Source: Isoperla grammatica (taxonomy: Eukaryota > Arthropoda > Insecta > Plecoptera > Perlodidae). From it: a stretch of DNA of 64,000 bases. The translations under genes and the position numbers were made by a program. The notes under the pieces are model-generated. The model worked only from the letters and a program-made list of their open reading frames with translations. It was not told the origin of the DNA and did not search any database. The DNA is taken from NCBI GenBank assembly GCA_945910005.1, contig OX246741.1:4985201-5049200 (forward strand), given 5' to 3'. This document shows positions 24,388-36,075 of the stretch, piece by piece (the stretch's first letter is position 1; each line of letters begins with the position of its first letter).

Positions 24388-26285
24388 ATACTGAATTTAT
24401 TGTTAAAAAAGAAATGGTTTAAAAATAAGCTCCACAGAAATAGTTTGGTTAGGCATCACGTTATAGAATCCACTCTGTAAAAGGAAGTAAAATAAATAAA
24501 ACAAATGTGTAATATAATAAATCAACAATAAAAAAAAAATTAAAATTTTGGGATGGCATTAATTGATACTTTGAACCTAGAATGTACGTTGGATTCTATT
24601 AGACTTGGGACATGATATGCCCAGCTGTTTATTAACCCTTTAGTCAAACGTTTTCATCGTGGTACCCCATGACTAGATTTTGAAGGATGAAAACAAGCAA
24701 TTTGACGAACAAGTACTTGTGTAATGGTTATATGGTGTATGTATGGTTCTGTGTTACTGGTTTTTATAATATAATTACACAACAAATCATATATTATTAC
24801 GATATAAAGTATCTACATTGCAATGAACTAAAAAAGAAATTATAAGCAAAAGTCGATGTTTTTATGATATCGTTATCTGTATCATCGTACTAACGAATAA
24901 AATTACTAACGGTAGTGTTTAATTTAATTTCTTAGCATTTTATGAGTGTATACCACATCTTGCAACTAATTTATTAAAACGATGGGATTTTAAGATTATT
25001 ATGTCGAAAATTTCGTCTGAATAAAACAAGGAAAGTATAGTGTTCCATGTTATGATTAATAAATTAGTAGAGCAGCAAAGTGTATCTCGTAGGCTATTCG
25101 TGGAAGAGTATAGCGGTAAACGGGATTATGCAAAGGCATGTATAACAATGATTTTGGACCAGGGTTACATCGGCGGAATTGCTGCAGACGGCGTCAGTGG
25201 CGCCGCGACGCCACCTGACGCCGCCACACGACGCCACCGAACTTTTTGGCTTATAACTTTTACACCGTTTGTCCCACAGAAAACGAAAATGATATTTCAT
25301 TCAGTTTTTAAATACAAATCGATTGGTACCAAACACGTTATGATTAAATGAGCGTAGCGAAGCAGAGTGAATCTCACATTTCAACTCGATTGGCGCTTTG
25401 TCTTTGATTGTGCACAACAGTTTGTTCGTCACGCACAGGTCACACGGCTTAACGGATTTGGCTGAAATTTTAGATAAACTCTTGTGACTACAAGTATAGA
25501 TGCTGTTAACATAAACAAGAAAATCCGTCAAGATTCCAACCTAAAAAAAATTAATTAGTAAAAAATATCGAGTTTTAATTTTTGTTCTTCGCGCACACGT
25601 TAAACTTCTTAATGGATTAGGCTGAAATTTTAAGTCAACACTCTGGACTATTAAAGTAGATGCTGTTAGCATAGCCAAGAAAATCCGTCAAGATGCCAAC
25701 CTACAAAAAATGTATTAGTTAAAAATATCGAATTTTAATTTGTTTTATTAAAATTTATGGACGGATTAAATCTTTTTTTTATATTTATGTCCAAAATAAG
25801 AATATTGACACGTGATAAAAGTTTGAAAGTAGTAACTTGAACCGCCATTTTGTAAAAACATATTTTTATTTGTGTCTATGCAAAAGTTTGTTCGTCGAGC
25901 ACAAGTCAAACGGCTTGACGTATTTGGTTGAAATTTCCAGTGAACACTCACGCTCACTACACAAGATGCTGTAAGCATATCCAGCAAAATCCGTCAAGAT
26001 GGTAACCTACAAAAGAATAACTACTAAAACAAATAAAATATTTTATTTATTTTTTAAATGAAAACTTTCCGTCGGATTTTAATTATTTTTTCAAATGAAT
26101 TGCAGAATAATAGTGTCAACATATGACAGGAGTTATTAAATTACCAAATATTTGTTTATTTACGGCAAATATTTGTTTATTTACGGCAATATATTTTGCT
26201 ATTGTCCACTTTTTTGCTAATATCTGTAATCCCGTTTGGGTCCTGGGTAGAATTTGGCCCAAGTAATATATCTTTCGATTATAAG
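24388..26285. other. Block junction: end of first duplicated block and degenerate 160-bp repeats
   Basis: Identity with the second block continues to about 25065 (ttccatgttatgatt) and stops there. The second block diverges at about 50290. From 25160 to 25240 there is a GC-rich stretch with repeated gacgcc motifs. From about 25420 to 26020 three degenerate copies of a repeat are visible. Each has tggctgaaatttt-like, agatgctgtta-like and aaaatccgtcaaga motifs spaced about 160 bp, or twice that. A 24-base direct duplication (caaatatttgtttatttacgg) lies at 26141-26188. I see no intact gene here. Confidence 0.5.
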
Positions 26286-26448
26286 AGGCGAGAAAATAAG
26301 GGCCCTTCTTTCTCTGTCCTCCAAGAAGCATTAAAAGCACGCATTCCTGTCCACCACGATAAGTTAACAGTTGCTGACAAGAGCATATGCTTCGGGAGGG
26401 CCACCGTAGCCGGACAGGTCGAAGCCAAACGAAACGAAATTATAACAG
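26286..26448 (+). pseudogene. Orphan exon-2-like sequence of the lectin family (unit G relic)
   Basis: This 163-bp open segment has an AG before it in phase 0 and ends ATA ACA G followed by gtaaatg. That is the same exit phase and the same T-then-split-codon ending as exon 2 of the lectin genes. It contains KLTVADKSIC and then a hydrophobic/charged alternation ending in IIT, resembling the C-terminal half of exon 2 (VEHSTATC and a KATVT-type end in unit E). The 5' boundary is uncertain. No matching exon 1, 3 or 4 was found before unit H, so it looks like a stranded exon of a lost gene. Similarity is weak and the call is tentative. Confidence 0.33.
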
Positions 26449-26764
26449 GTAAATGCCTTGTTTGATAAATAAAAAAAATCGGTTAACGCAGAGCGTTTTC
26501 CTAGTCATTAAATATTTAGACTGGTTATATCATTACAACCTTACAAAAACGATTTTTTTAAGTAATGAGTGCTATCAGCAGTCACTCTCTTGGGGAGGTG
26601 TCCCCCTAGCCAGTAAAAATATATTCGTTATGTCCTTGTTACTTGAATCCTACACGACGTGGTGACCGGTTCGCCCAACAGTTTAAACTGCGCATACCTT
26701 AAAAAATTAATAGTAGTTTATTTTTCAATCACATCCTTATACCGTTGTCTACGCATTTTCATTT

Positions 26765-27403
26765 GTATTTATTTATGTTGCTTTTAAGAAATAATATCTA
26801 ACCAAAGTTAGTGAATTGTTGAAGTTCAATCAAACGCTTTTAGAAACATTGTAACAATGAACAACAAAACACATGCTTAAACGTGTAATTTTTTTAGTAA
26901 ACGTGAACTGTATCCAACATATTATCCACGAAAAAAAAAACAATTGTAATACATTCAAAATTTACTTAAACAAATCATTAGTTTGTTTTATTTCTTTCAT
27001 AATCTCTCAAAATCGAATATATATTTCGGTTTCACACTTGTACGCTTTCCTGACCCAAGACATTTTGGTTTTGGTTCTTGGCTTTCAGGTTGCGCTTAGG
27101 TTTTGTATTCTAGTTTGATAGGGCGCAGAGAACCTTTATACTTTGGCACCAATTTATATAAAAATATTCTTCTCTATATTCACGAGGTAGAAGATATTAT
27201 GATAGAGAGATTGTTCTTGAAAACTTGTACGATTTAAAGGAAAAGGATTTGAGTAGTTTATTAAACTGATACACGATTTCTCCTACATTAATTAAAACCA
27301 CGCCCAATTTCCCCTACATGTTACTTATATCCCCTGACTTCCCCTCAAGTTTCTACTTATACAAAGTCGGAGTGTCTTAGCGCACAATAACCCGAGTACT
27401 ACT
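26765..27403. other. Start of second duplicated block and promoter of unit H
   Basis: From about 26765 the sequence resumes the standard intergenic spacer (tatttatgttgcttttaag and onward) seen before units B and C. The type I upstream block is at about 27272-27403, ending at the ATG of unit H. Nothing else is seen. Confidence 0.5.
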
Positions 27404-30400
27404 ATGGTTAGCATCGTATTGTTGGTAGCGCTGAAAGCTTTAACATATGTTCAGTCAGAGACGGCCACAGAACAACATTGCGCAGCGCAAACAAACCCAT
27501 CAATCAAGGTTACTTTTGAAAGTCGTCGCAATGGAACAGGGTACTGGATTTCACAGGTAATATTTATGATAGCATAAACTTTTCAGATGAACACGGTTTA
27601 TTGGGTTTATTTAAATAATATACCCACGACTGCGAATAAATAAAAATAATAATTCCTTTTTCCAAGGCAGAAACTGTACTGTTTGAATTCCAATTCGGGC
27701 AAGGGATTTTTATCACTAGAACTTGACTTTATCGATGGGTGACTATAAATCTATCATAGCAACAAAGAAACTGATAAATGGTAAAAATGACCGTCACTTA
27801 ATATCAGTGCTTGCAACTGAGTGGCTAGACTATAAATACAAATCTAAACTTAATTAATTGGTTTTATTAATAAATAAAATGAATGTAGTTTTGTTGATAC
27901 TTGCAATCCTAACACAACAATAACATGTATGTGCCATTTAGTTTGATGTCGAGAATGATGGCGATACAAACATATCTTCAGTTGGCAAGGAAACAGCACC
28001 ATTTTCAGTGGGAGTGGAACAGAGCACAGCTGTGTGTGACAGCAGAACACCAACATTGCACTCGAAGATTACTCTAACACGTAAGTGTACAGTCTGTCCT
28101 AAGATTTTTTGGCCTCTCCTACACTTCCACTAGTGTCAGTCAGGGTAGTCTGTGTGTGCCGGCAGGACACCTACATTGCACTCGAAGATTACTCTAACAC
28201 GTAAGTGTCTACAGTCTGTCCTAAGCTTTGTTCGTCTGTCGTACACTTACACTAGTGTCAGTCAGGGTAGTCTGTGTGTGCCGGCAGGACACCTACATTG
28301 CACTCGAAGATTACTCTAACACGTAAGTGTCTACAGTCTGTCCTAAGCTTTGTTCGTCTGTCGTACACTTACACTAGTGTCAGTCAGGGTAGTCTGTGTG
28401 TGCCGGCAGGACACCTACATTGCACTCGAAGATTACTCTAACACGTAAGTGTCTACAGTCTGTCCTAAGCTTTGTTCGTCTGTCGTACACTTACACTAGT
28501 GTCAGTCAGGGTAGTCTGTGTGTGCCGGCAGGACACCTACATTGCACTCGAAGATTACTCTTACACGTAAGTGTCTACAGTCTGTCCTAAGCTTTGTTCG
28601 TCTGTCGTACACTTACACTGGTGTCAGTCAGGGTAGTCTGTGTGTGCCGGCAGGACACCTACAATGCACTCGAAGATTACTCTAACACGTAAGTGTACAG
28701 TCCGTCCTAAGCTTTGTTGGCCTGTCCTACACTTACAGTAGTGTCAGTCAGGGTAGGCTGTTAGTGACGGGAGGACACCTACAATGCACTCGAAGATTAC
28801 TCAAACACGTAAGTGTCTACAGTCTGTCCAAAGCTTTGTTTGTCTGTCCTACACTTACACTAGTGTCAGTCAGGGCAGTCTGTGTCGGCAAGACAATGAA
28901 TTACGTCAAAAAAGCGTTGATTAATCATTAACATAACATTCTTTCTTTTTTTCTCTTTTAAGTATTCCAGCAGTTTAAAATCTGACGAAGAGATCCCCAA
29001 CATGCTCAGGAACAACACATCACGAATTAATCTTACTGGTTTTCTTCTTCTATATAATCCATGTTTCGTCCACAGTATCCGATATGAATGCGCCAACGAA
29101 GCCAATCCCAGCTGGCTACGAACTGTTCCCTGGCCTGGGGTACTACAAGTTCCACGCTGATACGGCCATTTGGGCACGTGCGCGTCAGGTGTGCGCAGAG
29201 GAGGGCGCTCATCTTATCGTCATCAACTCGGAGTACGAGGCCAATGTAGTTAAGCAGCTCTTCACCAGGTTCCCAAAGGATAAAATTAAAAACGATGATT
29301 TAACGCTGTATAATTTGTGTTGGGTTGGAATTTACGAACAAGGAGCTAATGGACAATATTTCAGCGTCTTGGGTAACTATTATGATTGAAAATGGTTAAA
29401 TATTGCTTTACTGCAATTGACTCAACTTCTGTTTAAAAGCACACAATTTAAAAATAGTGAATATGTGATAAAGTCAGTCGATGCATTTGATGCATTCATC
29501 ACAACACAGCTTTCAATATTGGCCTAGGCCTAGCACTGCATGACAAGAGTAGTAAGTTAATAGGGCCTGTACAATGAACTAATGCTTCCCTTGTTGCCTA
29601 TTTTTGACACTATGAAATAGAAAATATTTACATTCTTTTTTTTTTTTTTTTAGATAATATCGAAAGTATCATCTTTTAACTTAAAAAAAAAAAATCATTT
29701 CAGCATACCTTTTCGGAAAATAGCTTAACACTAACAGATCTTAATAATATCTTGCTCCGCATCATTCCAAAACTTGGCCGCCTCCTTTGACAGGTGCAGT
29801 TATCCCTGTGCTGTGCCTGGCAAAGAAGTGGACGTTTATTTGTTGTACCAAGCAAGCAGTGGCGTGCCGTGGTTATAGAACTTGGGGAAACATTGGTTTT
29901 GCCCAAACAAGGACTGGGTCTGGGTAAAAGCCCCAGCCGCCGGAGGAACTTTTTTGCAGTTATTATTATTATTATTATTTTTTTTTTCTTGAAAGTTCCG
30001 TGTAGTAAACTGACGATTAAGATGCTCCTTCAAAATGCAACCACAGTTGCGTGTAACTGCACTTATTGTTCCCGCCACTGCAGGCTGTAACACGTGATCA
30101 CTCCCGTCTGCACTGGCCATGCGCTTTGAACGCAGGTCGCAAACTAGCGTCCACACCGAGGTAAAACTCGCACCTCACCCACACGATCACACTAAGTTTT
30201 CTTGAAAAACTACATTTAGCTTAAATTCAGTGCTTTAAAGTTGACTAGTGTCCCTGTGGGTACTTTGGAAGACGCACAGTAAACCCTCACACCAATGTCA
30301 CTGTCACTTACCGCGATTTAAGGTCGAAACATATTTTTACACCGATTTTTTGTAATCGTGCGAAATGCCAAAGACGCATGATTCATTTCAGCGTTCCAGA

Positions 30401-30869
30401 GCCTCGGTCAGTGTCGGAGATACTCAGCCGCGGTCGGGACTGAAGGGGTGCTGGCTTGTCGTCTGTCAGAGCTAGACGCGCGTAAATTTAAACTGAACTG
30501 CCGCAAAGATGGCTAAATGGAAAATTAAATTTGAGAATACAAAGAATTCAAGGCGTGGCGAATCGTATACGGGTTTTGTTTTATACATAGCACTCTGTAG
30601 CATTTTAGCAAGGGAAGCAGTGCTTCCCTTGAGTCTATGGAGTGCACGCCACTGCAAGCAAGTAAACGATAATTGCAAATTGCAACAAGGTTAAAGTGTT
30701 CCATATCTTGTTTACAGGACAGGAGTTGAAAGATACGGGCTATTCTCGATGGTTCCCTGGCCAGCCTGCGGACATGGGAACCGATGACTGTATGCTGGCG
30801 CACTCACAGAGTGCTGGCTACGATGACCATCCGTGCCAGTGGAGGGCTCCTTTTATCTGCGAGGTCTAG
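27404..30869 (+). CDS. LPS-binding-protein-like C-type lectin, unit H (exon 4 form)
   Basis: The exons are 27404-27556, 27942-28080, 29076-29372 and 30718-30869 (741 nt, 246 aa), with phases 0, 1, 1. The signal peptide starts MVSIVLLVALKALTYVQS, with two changes from the siblings. Exon 2 has STAVCDSRTPTL. Exon 3 has the most divergent variable patch, NDDLTLYNLCWVG, in which the Trp before the core strand is Leu. Exon 4 has GQPADMGTDDC, then YDDHPCQWRAPFICEV. Exon 2 ends in a seven-copy 122-bp minisatellite. Intron 2 then jumps directly from the array to the region before exon 3, so it lacks about 700 bases present in other units. Intron 3 carries a hAT-like insertion. Confidence 0.86.
28031..28882 (+). 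repeat. 122-bp minisatellite of exon 2 end plus splice donor (unit H, 7 copies)
   Basis: Seven tandem copies start near 28031, 28151, 28273, 28395, 28517, 28639 and 28761. The central ones are almost identical. Each contains the last bases of exon 2, the donor gtaagtgt and a downstream acacttac that is complementary to the donor. A period of 122 is not a multiple of three, so use of the next donor would shift frame, while three copies together (366) would not. The high identity of the central copies points to recent expansion. Confidence 0.88.
29857..30654. mobile_element. Non-autonomous hAT-like DNA transposon in intron 3 of unit H
   Basis: This 798-bp insertion has terminal inverted repeats cagtggcgtgc and gcacgccactg. 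It is flanked by a perfect 8-base direct repeat caagcaag (29849-29856 and 30655-30662). Eight-base target duplications and CAGTGG-type ends are the hallmark of the hAT superfamily. Units A, B, C, I and J show a single caagcaag (or a close variant) at this position, which confirms the empty site. The interior has a TTA microsatellite and a palindrome aagggaagcagtgcttccct near the right end, but no transposase. It sits only 63 bases before the exon 4 acceptor. Confidence 0.85.
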
Positions 30870-31329
30870 AGTGCACAATTCTATCACCAGCTGACGGATA
30901 AACTTATTTCTTAAATAATGTTCAATGTTTTATTTTAATGTAAGGGGTTAATGGATTAAACATAATCGAAATGCAAAATATGTAAACCTATATAAATTAG
31001 TATGTATGATGAAATGTATTCTCATAAAAATGACAGTTTGTTTTAATCTTAAAATCATACATATATTTGTTTTAACGATAAATTATATGTATAGAATTGT
31101 ATTCGGCCTTCGTCAATAAAGATTTGACTCTTGACAAATATTACTTTAAGTTTAATACAAATTGTCTCCATCATGTTTAAACACATCTCATACACCAACA
31201 TAAAAAAAACTCTATTTTGTCCATAATCTTTATATATCAAGTCTCGTTTGTCGTCAATTATTTAGAAAACTTAAATAATATCCTGTTTTTTGTATTGGAG
31301 TACCCGTATTGACTATGTTTTGTTGAAAG

Positions 31330-31481
31330 GAAAAACGTTGGACCAGACTGGGTTCTCCCGGTGGCACCCGGGCCAGCCGGATGGTGGAGGAACCGATGAT
31401 TGTGTCCTGGCTTACGCCCTGGGTGCTGGGTACAACGACATACCGTGCACACACAGATCCGCGTACATATGCGAGCGTTAG
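31330..31481 (+). CDS. Alternative last exon 4' of unit H (QPD-type CTLD half)
   Basis: The exon reads GKTLDQTGFSRWHPGQPDGG, then TDDC, YNDIPC, THRSAYICER and stop TAG. It is the best-preserved 4' exon in the window, with all motifs and the usual stop. The acceptor is gaaag rather than the gacag of the siblings, so it may be weaker. Entry phase fits exon 3 of unit H. Alternative splicing is inferred, not shown. Confidence 0.68.
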
Positions 31482-32003
31482 ATACATTCCCGTGACGTCA
31501 CAACTACCATATTAGGGGCCAAAATATATGTTGACATTAGAGACGAGTGTGCTCAACACTTAAAGCGAGTTTACCTCCAGCTTAAGTTTACAAACTTGAA
31601 TTTATTTATGTTGCTTATAAGTAATAATATCAAACCAAAATTAGTGAACTGTTGAATTTCAATCAAACGCCATTAGAATCATTGTAACAATGAAAACAAA
31701 AACACATGCCACAAATACACACACATTTAAACGCGTAATTTTTTTCCTAAACGTGACCTGTATCTTACATATCAACGGAGAGTAAAACTTACATTTGTAA
31801 TTCATTCGAAGTTTATTTACACAAAGCATTAGTTTATTTTATTCCTTTAAAAATCTCTCCAATCGAATATATATTACGGTTTCACACTTGTACGCTTTCG
31901 TGACCCGAGTAAATATTGGTTTTGGTTCTTGGCTTTCAGGTTGCGATAAGGTTTGATATTCTACTTTGATATGGCGCTAAGAACCTTTATGAGTTGCGAC
32001 CAG

Positions 32004-32041
<38 letters not shown>

Positions 32042-32347
32042 ATTTCTCAGATTTTGTTGATATATATATATATATATATATATGTGTACATTTGGGGCGT
32101 GACAAGCCAGAAGTATTTACTTGAGTTGAGGTAGAAGATATTGTATTAGAGAGATGGTTCTTGAAAACTTGTACGAACCAAATGTAGTAGGTTAGTGTTG
32201 TTTATTAAACTGATGAACGATTTCTCCTACATTAATTAAAACCACGCCCAATTTCCCCTACATGTTACTCATATCCCCTGACTTCCCCTCAAGTTTCTAC
32301 TTATACAAAGTCGGAGTGTCTTAGCGCACAATAACCCGAGTACTACT
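31482..32347. other. Intergenic spacer H-I with TA arrays and promoter of unit I
   Basis: No gene is seen here. Two TA dinucleotide arrays (about 32004-32038 and 32060-32084) lie roughly 300 bases before the ATG, at the position where B has a TGTA run and C, D and J have short TA runs. The type I upstream block is at 32215-32347. Confidence 0.5.
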
Positions 32348-35300
32348 ATGGGTAGCATCGTATTGTTGGTAGCGCTGACGGCTTTAGCTTATGTTCAGTC
32401 CGAGACGGCACCAGAACAACATTGCGCAGCGCAAACAAACCCATCAATCAAGGTTACTTTCGACAGTCATCGCAATGGAACTGGGTACTGGATTTCACAG
32501 GTAATATTTATGATAATATTAACTTTTCAGAGGAACACCGTTTATTGGGTTTATTTAAATAAAATGACAAAAACTGCGAAAAAATGAAAAAAATAATTCC
32601 TGTTTCCAAGGCAGAAAGTGTAGTGTTCGAAAACCAATTCGGGCACGGGAGTTTTAGCACTGGAACTTGACTTTATCAATAAGTGACTATAAATCTATCA
32701 TTGCATCAAAGAACATAATAAATGGTATAAATTACCCTCTTTGAATATCAGTCCTTTCAACTTAGTGGGTAGACTATAAATACAAATATATACTTATTTA
32801 TTTATTTTTATTTATTAAATAAAACTAATGGGATTTTGTTGAAACTTATAATCCGGTCCAGTCTGACAATGTCCCAATAACTAAATATTCGTCAAATAGC
32901 TTGTTGTATCAATGGCAAAGACCAATAAAACCTTTGAAATCCTCCAAATAGCTTAATTGCTACGATAAACTTCCTTATTAGAGATTGTCAGGCCAGCCCT
33001 TAACAATAACATTTCTGTGCCATTTAGTTTGATGTCGAGAATGATGGCGATACCAACATATCTTCGGTTGGCAAGGAAACAGCACCATTTTCAGTGGGAG
33101 TGGAACAGAGCACAGTTGTGTGCGACGGCAGAACACCTACATTGCACACGAAGATTACTCTAACACGTAAGTGTCTACAGTCTGTCCTAAGCTTTGTTCG
33201 CCTGTCTTACACTTACACTAGTGTCAGTCAGGGTAGTCTGTGTGTGCCGGCAGGACACCTACATTGCACACGAAGATTACTCTAACACGTAAGTGTCTAC
33301 AGTCTGTCCTAAGCTTTGTTCGCCTGTCTTACACTTACACTAGTGTCAGTCAGGGTAGTCTGTGTGTGCCGGCAGGACACCTACATTGCACACGAAGATT
33401 ACTCTAACACGTAAGTGTCTACAGTCTGTCCTAAGCTTTGTTCGCCTGTCTTACACTTACACTAGTGTCAGTAAGGGTAGTCTGTGTCAGTACCTAATCG
33501 TTCTTTTCTGCCAGTTTAGCAATTGTCATGGCGTCTGCCTGTAATCAATGTATGACTTCTTTAGTGTAGCAAGTGCAGCAATTTTTACACTAGCTATTTA
33601 TCTCGTTTAAGAACCACTGTAAGAAAGGCAAACTAAGATTTGTATTCATAAGTTGCATGTACGTCACATCTTTGCGCTTAGCGGTCACACTATCTTGTGA
33701 TCAAACTTTGACGTTGCCATAGAGACACAATTGAAGCCTGTTGTAGTAAAACTCATCAAATATTTGTTCTTTAAAATCCAGCCTGTTCTTTAAATCAAAG
33801 TGATTCATGTGGTAATTTTTTTGTTTTTGTATTACTCATGTTTACTTATTAAATTTAAAATTAAACTTATATATTTAATTTGAATAGTATTTGCCAATAA
33901 TCTAGGATTGGTCCTCCTCAATTGTGTCGCAATCACGGCCGCTGTAACGTCACGTGGGAACTGAATAGATCGATAAGCAACATAGCAAAATAAAAACGGG
34001 AACACAGCTGTTGCATATAATGTTAATGATTTTATTGATAAGTTAGTGTTTACGACCTAATTGATAGATAGGTCATAATTTTGACATCGGCCGAATCAGA
34101 TACACCTATCGCCGAGGAAATAAGAGCAGTCTAGTGAGGGATTGGGAGTGTAGGGGTTTGGGGGGCGTTTAGGTATCAAAGAGCGCCGGCATGAATGAGA
34201 AAAAGAGAGAATAGAGACACCAAAAAGTTGCAAAAGTCGGCAAGACGATGAATTATCTCAAAAAAGTGATTTGTGTTAAACCGTGATTAATCTTTTACAT
34301 AACATTCTTGCTTATTTTCTCTTTGAACTTTTCCATCATTTAAAAATCTGTTGAAGAGATCAAACGTCCTCCAGTAACAACACATCACGAATTAATCTCA
34401 CTGGTTTCTTCTTCTCGTTAATCCATGTTTTATCCACAGTATCCGATATGAATGCGCCAACGAAGCCAATCCAAGCTGGCTACGAACTGTTCCCTGGCCT
34501 GGGGTACTACAAGTTCCACGCTGACGCGGCCATTTGGGCACGTGCGCGTCAGGTGTGCGCAGAGGAGGGCGCTCATCTTATCGTCATCAACTCGGAGTAC
34601 GAGGCCAATGTAGTTAAGCAACTCTTCACCAGGTTCCCCAAGGATAAAATAAAAAACTATGATTCCAACCTGTTTGACTGGTGTTGGGTTGGAATTTACG
34701 AACAAGGAGCTAATGGACAATATTTCAGCATCTTGGGTAACTATGATGATTGAAGGGTAAATATCGCTTGACTGCAATTGACCAAACTTCTGTAAAAAGC
34801 ACCCAATTTAAAAATAGTAATTCTGTGATAAAGTCAGTCGATACATTTGATGCATTCATCACAATTTAGCTTTCAATATTGGCCTAGGTCTAGCACTGCA
34901 TGACAAGAGTAATCAGTTATGACCAATGAACAAATGCTCCTCTGGTGCTTTTTTTCGACACTATGAAAAAGAAAATATTTATATTCTATATTTTTTGGAT
35001 GATATTGAAATAGTCTTCTTTACAAAAACAAATAAAAAAACAATCATTTTACGTTACCTTTTCGGAAAATAGCTAAACACTAACAGATCTCAATGATATC
35101 TTGCTCTGCATCATTCCAAAACTTGGCCGCCTCTTACGCCAGGCACAGTCACCCCTGTGATGGGCCTGGCACAGAAGTGGATGTTTACTTGTTGTACCAA
35201 GCCAGTAAGCGAAAATTGCAAATTGCAACAAGGTTAATGTGTGTCATATCTTGTTTACAGGACAGGAGTTGAAAGATACGGGCTATTCTCGATGGTTCCC

Positions 35301-35412
35301 TGGCCAGCCCTCGGACATGGGAACCGATGACTGTATGCTGGTTTACGCACAGAGTGCTGGCTTAAATGACCATCCGTGCCAGTGGAGGGCTCCTTTTATC
35401 TGCGAGGTCTAG
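32348..35412 (+). CDS. LPS-binding-protein-like C-type lectin, unit I (exon 4 form)
   Basis: The exons are 32348-32500, 33028-33166, 34440-34736 and 35261-35412 (741 nt, 246 aa). The signal peptide is MGSIVLLVALTALAYVQS. Exon 1 has KVTFDSHRNGTGYWISQ, keeping the sequon. Exon 2 ends TPTLHTKITLT. Exon 3 has TKPIQAGYELF, where the siblings have Pro before AGYELF, and the patch NYDSNLFDW. Exon 4 reads GQPSDMGTDDC, LNDHPCQWRAPFICEV. The exon 2 donor region has three 122-bp copies (33117-33482). This is the partner of unit C in the other block; exon 4' carries the same extended stop. Confidence 0.87.
33117..33482 (+). repeat. 122-bp minisatellite of exon 2 end plus splice donor (unit I, 3 copies)
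   Basis: Three nearly identical tandem copies start near 33117, 33239 and 33361, each with exon 2 tail, donor gtaagtgt and the complementary acacttac. Its partner unit C has a single copy. Copies 2 and 3 share the unit H-type sequence tgtgccggcaggacac, which suggests exchange between H and I. Confidence 0.85.
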
Positions 35413-35890
35413 AGTGCACAATTCTATCACCAGCTGACGGATAAACTTATTATTTAAATAATGGTCAATGTTTTATTTTAATGTAAGTGTTGACTGGATA
35501 AAACATAATTGAAATACAAAATTTATAAATCTATATAAATTAGCAAGTAATGTATTTTCATAAAAATGACCATTTGTTTTAATCTTTTAAATTATAAAAA
35601 AATTAGTTTTGACGTTTTAATATATGTATAGAGTTATATTCGGCATTCGTCAATAAAGAACAATGTATTAAAAGAAGAGACTCATGACAAATATTAATTT
35701 TAGTTTTATTCAAATTGTCTCCTTCATGTTCAAACACATCTCACACACCAACTTCTACCAAAAACCTCTATTTTGTCCATAATCTTATTTTTAGATATCA
35801 AGTTTTGTTTGTTGTCAATTATTTAGAAAACTAAAATAATATCCATTTTTATGTATTGGAGTACCCGTATTGACTATGTGTTGTTGACAG

Positions 35891-36075
35891 GACAAACGTT
35901 GGACCAGACTGGGTTCTCCCGGTGGCACTCCGGCCAGCCGGATGGTGGAGGAACCGATGATTGTGTCCTGGCTTACGCCCTGGGTGCTGGGTACAACGAT
36001 GTACCATGCTCACACAGATCCGCGTACATATGCGAGCGTAGATACATTCACTTGACGTCACACCTACCTTTTTAG
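35891..36075 (+). CDS. Alternative last exon 4' of unit I with C-terminal extension
   Basis: The exon reads GQTLDQTGFSRWHSGQPDGG, then TDDC, YNDVPC, YICER and the extension RYIHLTSHLPF to a TAG at 36073-36075. As in unit C, one T of the ancestral CGT TAG is missing. HPGQPD is HSGQPD here, losing the proline before GQPD, which is a mild change. The acceptor gttgacag is intact. Confidence 0.66.

Noticed and set aside
25094..25300. GC-rich stretch with repeated gacgcc motifs as a CpG-island promoter
   Set aside because: It is a short tandem-type stretch inside a repeat-rich junction, with no downstream exon.
28396..28590. Open frame through the 122-bp repeats in unit H
   Set aside because: It is a product of the repeat period read through donors; the sequence is exon 2 tail plus intron.
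28031..28882. CRISPR-like array
   Set aside because: The repeat unit is uniform with no unique spacers, and the context is an animal gene intron.
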